From the NCBI GenBank assembly GCA_030248225.1, contig JASANE010000493.1, forward strand, positions 62,001 through 126,000: a DNA stretch of 64,000 nucleotides, read 5' to 3'. Numbering within the stretch: the first letter of the stretch is position 1; each line of letters opens with the position of its first letter. The notes under the pieces are model-generated. The model saw only the letters and a program-made list of their open reading frames with translations. It was not told the origin of the DNA and made no database searches. This DNA is from Trileptium ribeirensis (Eukaryota > Nematoda > Enoplea > Enoplida > Thoracostomopsidae). Shown here piece by piece: positions 11,201 through 23,200 of the stretch. A program made the position numbers and the translations under genes.

Positions 11201-14200
11201 TATCGTATTATAGACGTTTCAGATAGGTATATCGAAAATTTGGAAGCAATTTTAATATTAAATTTTTTAGATCAATCGATCTGAAGTAGGACAAACAATT
11301 CCTTAGATGCGTCCAGGAAAAATGCAGCTTGAAACAAATTTCGAGATTATTGGGTAAATTGTCAGGAAATTTTATCATACACACTTGTCGATGGTGTTTT
11401 TACATTACGCGGTGCGAAGGCTTCTAAACTTTCCATAACGACATCATAGTTCTATCAGTACTACATATATATGACGACATTTATGAACGTTATGAGATAA
11501 CTTATATGTGTAAAACAAAAGTACATTTTGTCAACATTCTTAAATTCGAGTATTTCGATTCAATATTATGACTTTTACAATGATTTCTCTGACCAAACAA
11601 AATTTCACTTAAGCATACTTTGATTTTTTCAAAATCATATGTGATCCATATAACAGCAATTAACAAACAAACAGTTATATAGTAACGTCACTTTAGTTTC
11701 ATACTGTTGGCAGTCCGTGAAGAATTGTTTGCAGAGGAAAGAACAACCAACAAACAATTTTTCGAATTAATAATAGCTAAGAATGTGGCGAACTCTATAC
11801 GCTAGGATAGCTAATTTGAACGGATATGGCCAAAAAATTTTCACAGCTGACGAAACGCAAAACTAACGCTTTGTCCTTTGAACGTTAGTGTGGTCAAAAT
11901 ATTCGTGGCACTTAAGTCCATTGAAAAAGCCACTTCACCGTGCTGATGGTTGATGTAGAAAAATTTGACTGCCGGAATTCCTTTTAGGCACTGCTTGTAA
12001 TGGCGGTAAAAAGGGATAGCGCTAAAGGGTTATGAGGAGAACGAGTGTAATTAATTCCAGCAGCCAAACATGATCCAGGTTTGCAGATATGGGATAACAA
12101 GAAAAGATACATGTCACACCATATCATCAACGAGTTGTTGCATGGAATGTACTTGCGCTGCATAATTCTTACTACTAATGTTAAGCGCGCTGGAATATAC
12201 GCGGTTTTGATTGACGCGACCAGACATGTTTTCGGGCAGGAGCAGCTGGCGTTTGCTTTGATGTGGGTCATTGACGAAAATGAAATTCGTGATGACTTCA
12301 TCGGGTTCCACAATTTTCCGAAGGCTGATGCAGCGTCTATCAACGATGTGATCAAAGTTATTTTACTCCGATGCGACCTTGCCATAGATGGACTATGTGG
12401 TCAGCCATACGACAGAGCATGCGTGCTTCAAAAGCGCTTATATGGTGTTCGACCTCACATACTGGATGAGCAGCCCAAGGCGTTATTGATTCATTGTCTT
12501 ACCTACTCGCAGAATCTTATTCTGCAGGAAGTAGGCGGTGGTAACATTTTGATTCGAAACGCGCTAAGGCTTGTGCATAAAGTTCACGAGATTATGAAGT
12601 TTTCGCCAAAACGCCTTGCAATTTTTCAGCAAATTCGAGATTCTTTCAGTGATGGTCGAACGAGCCCTGGAAACACTTCGTTGAAATCTCTCTGTCTAAC
12701 GCGGTGGACTGCACGGAATAAGAAACTTGCGAGTTTTCTGGAGAACTATATGTCTGTCCCAAGAAACTTTTGACAGTCTGATTGCGGAGGGTAGAACTAC
12801 AGAGGTTGGAGGACAGGCTCCGGAAATAAGCGCTTTGTTGCAGAAATTCGAAGCCTTTTTTGGTGTAATATTGCGTGCACGATGTTCTACATGACTGAGC
12901 AGCTGCAAGCAAAACATATGACAGTGGAACAAGCCAGGATGTCTATATCCGTGGTGCAGACACACGCTGTAGCAGACACACGTTGCAGATATACGCATTT
13001 TGATGCGTTTGGTAAGCTATACGATGAGTACGTCGTACCGATCGATTCTGTGGTGGAACACGTCGAACAATTTTGTTACCTGGGCGGCACTTTTACGGGA
13101 TCAGGGGTTGCGATACCGACATTAAAAACCGCATAAACCCTGGCCGTGTGGAACTCGGCAGACATGTCCCTTCCCACGAACGTTAGGATATATAATGCTG
13201 CCATTCGATCGATTCTGTTCTACACCTAGGGAACGCGGACATAGAAGTAAGCTACTCAGCAGAAGATCAACACGTTGGAGAACTGTCAACGCTGGATCCT
13301 AGGCGTGACAAAGTTTGGTCACATCAGGAATGAAGATCTGCGTCGCATATTTGGTCACGAAACCGAGATGTCGACACTGCTGAAGACGGAGCGTTTGCGG
13401 CTGGTCGGTCATGTTCTCAGGATGCCCGACAACAGGATCCCGATCATAGTGCTACATTCATCTACATTAAAAATGCGTGATCGACGTGGCTCGGTTACCC
13501 GATTCATTTAAGACCTATAGAAAAATCCTTGGTATACTGTGGTGTGCCTCCCTTCCAAAAACGTTTCGTCGCCCATAATATATGCCAGCAACGTTATATA
13601 TATACGTTGGCCGCTCGCCCAAATGATTTTTGCTGCCGTTCGCGGACGAAATTTGTTAATGACTGGCTGGTAGTTTTACGGCCGTCAACGGCTAACCGCT
13701 GGGAGACCTTCTAGAGTTTCCTAAGCCCTAGGGTTGACGGCCTAAATCGGTTAGGCTCCAAAGTTGTTAAGGGCTGTTCGATGACTCAAACATCCGCTTG
13801 AACGTTTTCGCTGCCCTTAACGAACGGCCGGTGACTTTCATGACCGTTGCCGAATACTATTTGAGAGACCGTACCTGTCATCTGAACGAACAATGAAAGC
13901 CATATCATGTAATAATATATACAATGTAAATTTGCTTCCGCGCGTATAAGAAACAGTATGGAAGTAAAGGTAGCGCGTCGCAGTGAGCGTCGATCTGTTT
14001 TCGCCCGTTACACTTTCATGGATTAATCTATCGACCGACTAAATTTACATTAACATTAATAATCTGCACTTTGTGGAGCGTGTGCTGAAGTTTTGGCGCC
14101 ACACGAACCCGGTTCATTTAACTCCGAGTTGCATTCACAAACCATTGTGCAATTTCGTAGCACTTGCTAATACTTCTCACAAAGCGAGCCAATAACACAA

Positions 14201-17200
14201 GCGAAATTAGTTGACCCGCCGTGGTACAATCTACGGTGGCTACATTTGGTCCCAATGAGTATGAAAAGGTTCCTTTCTGCTATAAAACAGTGCATTGAAA
14301 ATAATAAGGTCTTGCCGGTGGATATAGACATTTTGACACAGTAAGACCACATATGACCATATGCTATAGAAAAAATTTTGGGTTCCTAAGGGGAGAGGGA
14401 ACATTGGGACCTCAAAAAAATTGAAAAAAATTCAGGGATGTGGGTAAAATGAGTATTTTCTGAATCGAGCTGAATCGATTGATACCAAAATCAGCTCTGT
14501 ATCTTCAAAATTGACCAGATTCGGGCTGGGGAAGAGGATAATAGAAAATAACCAATAAAACTAATGAACTGTGATTTGTAGACGAGTAGTAATTACGCAA
14601 ACTGTCATAATTCTTGCGAAGGGTAAGGCTTCAACCGGTTGACTAAGGGGACACTTTAACGTTAAAAGCTAAAGTGATTCCCTACAGAAGAGCAAAATAC
14701 TGTATGGCCTCCAATAAAGGTTGCTCCTCAGTGAAGACACATTATAATCACAAAATATGACTGGAATTCATCGTGTAAATTAAACTATATAGGGTCAATA
14801 AAAGTTCGTTACATATCCGAATTGCTGCAGACGCAATTTCCTTAAGCACTATGCTATAAATGCACAATTTTCATGCTATAAATGTACGTATGCAAATAAA
14901 GCGTTTGACGACAGCTAAGATTGTATGCATGCTGATACAATTTTAAGGCATTTTAAAATCTACCATATTGGAATCCAATTTACCGGCACTGCAAACGAAC
15001 TTGAAAGCCAGCAATACTCGTCGCCATTTGAGCTAGATAAAACATCTTTCGAACATCAAGCCAAAGCGGTAATTTCTGGTCGGTAACATACATATGACAA
15101 CGTACATACTACCTTTACGGTGGCCGAATTTGCGAATACTACCATACACCCATCTAGGCAAGGGAACCCCTCAAAGCCACACGGTCAGTCTGCGTGGACA
15201 CACCTTAGTGTATTACATTTACTGCAGTGGATTAATTTTTCTGTGGAAGACTGAGACAAAAAAAATTGTGTTTGTGTCGTGCATTGCTCAATATTGGAAA
15301 GAGCTTTTTACATAGTTTGATAGGTTTAAAACGTCCTCACTTAATTTCCTACAAAACGATGCGAAGAAATAAGACCGCACCTTCGATCCCCAAAAAAGAA
15401 CGATTCCGCTAGCCACTGGCGTCAGAAACATTTTAAACCATACGCGAGGCGCCGGATCAAACAATAGAATCCTTTAGTTGGCAGCTATTTTAAAAGTTTG
15501 CAGCCGTTTTCGAATTATATTAAGCTAAAATTAAAAATATCCTGGATAATTTTTCAAAATTTTGACTATCAAGTGGGTTTCCTGTTTACTGACGATATCC
15601 GATTACATTACAGTTAAACTATTCGTTTAAGAACATACTGGAAATGGAGTTATTTCTGTGAGACGCAAAACTACACTCCGGCAACAATAGTAGCCAATTT
15701 TTTTGCATTCTTTCAATTTAGATGTACGTGGACAACAATAATAGGCTATATATCAGTTTTTAAATGGTTGCCGTATATATACGACGAAAGCAGTAGAGTT
15801 ACGCAGTATCTGAGTGTTACATATCCAACACGGCAAGCAGCAAGGACCGACACTGTAACATGACTCTCGAAACAAGTTTCGCAAACTTTGTGACTTACAA
15901 ATTGAGAGCTTCCATTTTTGGCCGCTAGGTGAACAAATCACACGTGCTATTGTTGATATTGTACTGAAAATGGCCATATTACTTTCCCTTATACTGTATG
16001 TCATTTTGAGATTTTAAAATCGTTCTATTTCTGGTATTTTGAATGGCCGCAGCCTTTAAACTCGACTCATTCGCTGCGCTTCAGATGGGCCTGCAATTAC
16101 TGTGCATTTCGTACAACGTTGAGCAATCAACATGCATGTGTGACCGGGTATGAAATTAGTTGTTCTTGAGCAAAAAATGACAATCATATATCAAGATCTT
16201 AATATGCGGTGATACTAAAAACTACACAAAGAAATAACTGAAAACTCAAATCATACCAGGCACATCTTCAATACCAGGGTCTTCGATTTGTAGCATTGCA
16301 TACCTTTGGTCGTAGTCATCAACCGCATTGACGCCAATATTCTGCTTACTCGGTTTGTGGATTGACTGATACCTGAATATAGTTAACGTGGTTGTAACGC
16401 ATCGTTGTACAGCTACAAACAAATCAAGGGTTTCACGTTATCACAGATGAAGCAAATCATAACTTGATACATGTGTAAGGATGAGCAGGGGGAAACCGGA
16501 ATTCCGGTTCTGGCAAAAATTGAGTTCTTATATTTCGCAGGGCAATTTGCTAGTTAATTTTTTCTTTGGTTTGGTTGTCTTAAAACTTGATTGTTGTATA
16601 TATATTACATGTTTAGACAACAATTGAAGCAAAAATGTGGAAATTTTAAATAAAATTTTAAACCGAAATTCAGGCTCCAGCAAACGCCAAGAACTATACC
16701 AAGCCCGGAATTCCGGTTTAATAATTTTGTTTAAAATTATTAACATTTTTACTTCATCTGTGGTGCACATATGTAAAGTCGATGCTTGTAGCAGCTATTT
16801 TACCAATTCAGAAGTTCGCGGTGTATGTTAGAATTAAACCGGTCCAACTCGGTAGCAGAGTGTGGATAATTTGAAGTATATACTTAGCTAAAAACTTGGT
16901 TAACATAAATTGCGTCAAGCAACAAACAGTGCGCTTGTAAACTTTGTAAATCAGTCTAGATTGGAGTAAAGTAAAACATGTGCAATGTAGCCAGAAACTA
17001 CATTCTTGGTAATGAGCTGTATTTAACGAAACTGTGCGAGCAGTATCACTGTTTATCTCATTTATAGCATTTTGATCAGTTCATCATTCATCCTTCATCT
17101 GTTTCACTATGTATAAGTTTCGATGACCCGGTTCCGGTTCCTGATCCGGTTTAAAAGGAAGGTTGCGGTACATTTCGATTCCGGTTATTCCCTGGAATGT

Positions 17201-20200
17201 AGGTATGCCCATTGTTAAAGACACATTTATGAAGTAAAGAATCATATAGCTACACACAACTTTCATTATTTATATTACTGAAAAATTTTCGTGGAAGACT
17301 TGCTACAGTCAGCTTTCTATATTTATATGTTTGGTGATGTGAAACAACTCTGTTTGGCTTCTGACCATCTACCGTTTTCGGGACAAGCGTTGTTTACACT
17401 TCACTTTATAACTGAACTTAAACATCGCGTGAACTATGGACCGCAGTCAAGTCGGGTCGACACGGGTTGGGTCTTGTCATAGACCCGACTCGGGTAGTTG
17501 GATCAATTTGGGGTCCAACTATGAACCCAAAATACCGCATATCATGTTCTATCTACGTGCGAAACAGAATTTTGCACAATTCCAACGTGAACTTTGCTTG
17601 ACCCTTCTGTGATCAATGTGAGTGCTCGCGTATTGCATATGCGATATGCATGAGCACAGCATAAAATATACTCAAAGCAAACACATATTTTTGAACATCT
17701 TTCTATGTTTTCATTCCGGATATTTTCTGCTCCACATGCAGAATATGTATCTTGAAAGAGACTGGTCGGGTCGGAGCTACGATTTGCAGGGCGGTGTTTG
17801 GCCTGAACATCTGGATCTGATGCGGTCTATTGCCTAAACAATTAACATCAGATGACCAACTCAACATTTGACATTAAATTAACAATAACAGTGTAAACTA
17901 TTTCACACATGAAAATGATGAAGAAATGCCCTGACAAGAACCAAACTAACAACACGAAAGATAAAATACAAAAATTCGGCGCAAAAGTGGTGTTTACACC
18001 TACTACAATATTCCAGGGAACAGCACAATTTTGTTAATTCATACAAGTATTAAAATTTCTGTAAAATGTAAAAGTAAAAGTTGTGTTTAAAAATCCTAAA
18101 GTATAATTTTGACCAATTCGATCATTTTTAGACTCCAAAATAACCCATAAAGTTACTGGTAAACTGGAAAGCGCCCGCAGTCAAAATTTTACGATTCATA
18201 TAAAACTGTTACAGTTATATATATTTTCGTATTTACTACATTGCTGATAGCTAATGAGTTATCTGAACTTAAATTAGCGAAATCATAAAACTTCTCGTAT
18301 CAATCTATATACGGTGAAATAAAAGATGCATAAATGTGTTTCATGCCTGTGGCGGTTTGAAGGACGGGCTTACATGATTATTTAACGGGTTAAAGACATT
18401 GGTTTCTCTGTTTTATACTTATATCGGTATGTGGCAGAGTTGGAAGCGGTGCGGGTCGACCCGCCACTCGAGAGAAATGAGACAATTTCACTGCCCCGCG
18501 GGTTGTACTAGGAGTGCAATTTTGCGTGACATGCGGGCAATGCGCGAATCAAGTTAAATTTGTTAACTGTAAAACTATTCGTTAATGTTATTCGTAAATT
18601 AGTATTGATTGCTTATCTCAAAAACATTATGTTTGCCGTCATGATCAATGCAATGCAGAAATCATCTATTAATTTTGAGAAATCATTTATACTGATTCAC
18701 AGCTATCTCAGGTCTGACTACCAGATTTGTAACGGCTTTGCAGTTTTTTTTGGACGAACAGTTGGGTAGCAGGACGGGGCGGGCAGGTCCAGAAATTCCT
18801 GCCCCGCTTATAACTCTACCATATCGTTATCCATGTGACGCGCTGCACGGCGTTAAATGTGCTCTACATTTTTTGACAAAAAATGCGAACATTTAATATT
18901 TTTTAATTTCACGTGTATGAGGAATGGGTAGATTGGGACTATTACGTATCGCAGTGGCTGCATACAATGAAAGCAGGGAATAACCGGAACCGGAACCAGC
19001 AACCGGAACTGTCCATTTAAGCCGGATCCGGTACCGGAACCTGGTCTTCAAAACTTATATATAGTAAAACAGATGAAGGAAGAAATGAAGGTATAGTTGA
19101 TTTAAAATGCATTGAAAATAACTTTTACATTGAGCTTAATGTGTTGCAATGACATTATTGCCTTTCTGAAACTTTAAAGAGACTGAGGCAGCTAATAATG
19201 GCTATTTATTGATCAATATGTCGGTTTTTACACACCCAGAGTAAAAAATGTCTTCCACTATACACCCTTGAGTATACTGCGTCAAGCTGAATGTGCTTGT
19301 AACTAAGTATGCTTGCATAGAGCGTAGAATAAACACTTTCGCTCTGTCTCCAGTCGCCTCCATTTACTACACATACGTTTGTTACATGTTGTTCCGTAGG
19401 AAACTTGAAATTATTGGTTTATATTGTTCTAAGACAAAAGAATAGAAGGTAAATTTCTGATCAGTCGTCAGAGACACTGTTTAGGCTAGAATTGTGCAAA
19501 CAGTGCCCGTCTGGTAGGTGATAATGATGATAGCCCTATAATCAGAGATATAAATAAGACATGATGCTGCTCGCACAGTTTCAATAAATACAGTTCATTG
19601 CCAAGAAAACAGTTTCTGGCTGCGTTGCAGATAATATTAGTTTACTTCAATTTTATTTACCAAGTTTACAAGCGCACTGGCTGGTACTTGCCGCAATTTA
19701 TGTTAGCCAAGCTTACGCTAAGTACTACCCAATCCATACTCTGTTACCGAGCTGGACAGTTTAACTCGAACATACCCCAAAAACTTCTGAATGTGTAAAA
19801 TAGCTGCTACAAGCATCGACCTGACTTCGTTTTGTTAAAAAACTCCGGCAGGTTAAAATGAAAAATTCCTACCGAAATTATTTGCTCCAATTATGTTTCA
19901 CACGGCAAATTGTTGATTTAATCTTTTGTTTTGCTTGGTTGTATTGGAACTTGATCATTGTGTATATATTACATATGTTTGGACCACAGATGAAGCAAAA
20001 ACGTGGGATATTTCAAATAAAATTTTTCAACAGGAATTCCGGTTCCGGTATGGTTTTTGCCCTTTACCGGAACCGCAACGGGAACACGATTTTCGCCGGA
20101 ACCGGAATTCCGGTTAACTCCCTGAATGAAAGGTATTGTAATTGGATGGTATTCACCCAACAGAGCAAGCGCTAAAGCCCTGCATCATGAAATCATAATG

Positions 20201-23200
20201 CTTCAGTTGCAATTTTTGTTTAAATTTGTGATTTGCAAAAATGAAAGATTAGGTCTTTCTGGTCATTGCAGGAAGAAATAGATCTTATGCTGTTGATATC
20301 GGGGGGTGTAAAAATTAATTGGCAGATCATCCACCAATTATCTATTGACCAAACAATTTTAATTGCAACGATCACACATAAATTATTGCAAATATTTACA
20401 CACGCATGTATCATTATGCCCAAATTTAAAACATCATAAAAACGAACATAGAAATCAACTATAAATCGTACAACAGTGGTTTTTTAAGCAATGCTAGTCG
20501 ATCTTACTCGCAGGTAATAGTGAAACAAACATGGACATTTACAATACAGACGCTAATATCGGCGCAGCTCTGCCTAAAGGCTTGTTCGAAGTATTTCTAG
20601 CTGTTGCATTTTTACCAATGTCTTACACCACACGTTAAGAATACAACAGAAATATCGTAGACTATATATCTTTACGTCATGTATTATATAATAGGGCATA
20701 TGATGCGTTCGTATATCTTGTACACATGTAATTCCCTAATTGCGTCCACAACATATCAGAGATGAGACCGGGCCAAAATCTTTCGGCTCGGTCAGCCATG
20801 CCCCTGTACCCATGTAACTATGAGTCGCAGAGCAAAAAAAACGCCGGCAATAAGTTTCCCATGCTCGAAAACTACCAAGTGAAACTTTTCAGCAGCCTAG
20901 GACGTCAGAACAAATTTTCGAATTTTGGGTCGAGGAAGCATGAAGGTGCCATACCTCAAACCCATAAATCCAGAACCGGAGTCTTAATCGAAAAGCAAAA
21001 CGCATCGGCGTTTGTCATTTTATTATGAAATAAAACCATACACAAAAAATCGAAAGTTAAGATAAAAATAACCTTGTTTCCGTACTGGGTACTAAAATGG
21101 GGTATAACGGGGCCAAAAACCCTCATTTTGACGTTTGACACCGAACCATGAGGACGCCATACCAATGTATCCATATCTCACACAGCAAAACCAACACCGG
21201 CAATGAGTTTCCCACGCCCGAAAACCCCTTGTGAAACTTTTCAGCCGACCATGACGTTAGAAAACAATTTTCGAATTTTGGGTCGAGGAACCATGGGGGC
21301 GCCTTACCCCTACCTCAAACCCCATAACTCCATAACCGGAGCCTTAATCGAGAAACAAAAATGCGCATCGACATTTATCATTTTACTACGAAATAATACC
21401 AACCAGGGAAAAATGCGAAAGTTAAGATAAAAATAACCTTCAGTGTATGGTACTAAAATGGGGTACAATGGGGCAAAACCCACATTTTGACCCATGACCA
21501 CGGAACCAGAGCCCAAATCAAGAAACGCTCGGGGATGTACACGGTAAATCCAATACGCGAATGAGCCCAGGATCATGAAAATCGATTAAATCGTTCCCGA
21601 GTTATGGCCGATCACAAACACATAGACGGAATTTAAAAGTTTTCACCCCTGCAACACACAATCTTCAATACGTTACGTTCTGATAATTAAAGATAACGCA
21701 AAAACAAGGATAACAATTCTGTTCGAACAAAAGATCGTGCCTTAATGTAATCAATTTTCTTTCACGTATCTACAAACGCCAAGGCATATTTGCGAATAAA
21801 TGACGGGTATCCATCAGGGAATAACCGGAACCGAAATTTACCGGAACCGGAACCAGCAACAGGAACCGTTCATTTAAACCGGATCCGGAACCGGAACCTG
21901 GTCTTCGAAATTTATATATAGTAAAACAGATGAGGGAAGAAATGAAGGTATAGCGGATTTAAAATGCATTAAAAATAACTTTTTCATTAAACTTAATGTA
22001 TTGCGATGGTATTATTGCCTTTCTGAAACTTTAAAGAGACTGAGGAAGCTAATAATGTTTATTTATCGATCAAACATGTCGGTTTTTGGACATTCAGAGC
22101 AAAAAATGTCTTCCACTATACACCATTGCGTATACTGCGTCAAATCGAATGTGCTTACAAAGCTTGGAGCGTAGAATACACATTTCGCTCTGTCTCCAGT
22201 CGCCTCCCTTTACTACACATACGTTTGTTGCATGTTCTTCTGTAGGAAACTTAAAATTATTGGTTTATATAAATCTAAGAGAAAATATTAGATATAAGGT
22301 AATTTTCTGATCAGTTGTCAGACACTGTTTAGGCTAGCGTTGTGCAAGCAGTGCCCGTAAGCTAGATGATAATGATAACTTTCTGATCAGAATGCCATAA
22401 CTGAGACAAACTGTGATACTGCTCGCACAGTTTCAATAAATACAGGTCATTGCCAAGAAAGCAGTTTCTGGCTGCGTTGCAGATAACGTTAGTTTTCTTC
22501 AATTTAGACTGATTTAGCAAGTTTGCAAGCGCAATGGCGGGTGCTTGACGCAATTTATGTTAGCCAAGCATACCCTAAGTACTTCTGCGTAAGCCATACT
22601 CTGTTACCGAGTTGGACCGGTTTAATTCAAACGTATCCCACAGACTTCTGGATGTGTAAAATAGCTGCTACAAGCATCGACCTGGCTTTGATTTAACAAA
22701 CTCCTGCAGGTTATTATGAAAAATTCCTGCTCAAATTATGTGCCCTACTTACGTTTCACACGGCAAATTGGTTAGTTAATCTTTTCTTTTGCTTGGTTGT
22801 ATTGGAGCTTGATCATTGTATAATATATATTACATATGTTTGGATTACAGGATGAAGCAAAAAACGGAAAATTTCAAACAAAATTTTTAAACCGGAATTC
22901 CGGTTCCGGTATGGTTTTTGCCCTTTGCCGGAACCGCAACCGGAACACGATTTTCGCCGGAACCGGAATTCCGGTTACTCCCTGGTATCCATATATTTCA
23001 GAGTTACTTTCGCAACTTAGGTTACAAGTCTATGTAGAAGTTCGGTATACACTGAAACAATGTAAATTACTAAGAAGATTGAACGCAGTTTGCCCTGCCT
23101 TGGTTAAACTTTTAATTGTATTGAGAGATATACGATATACTTTTGAAACAGGTCTCAAGCCAGATAATTTTAGTATTAAATTATATTTAGAATTTTAGAA

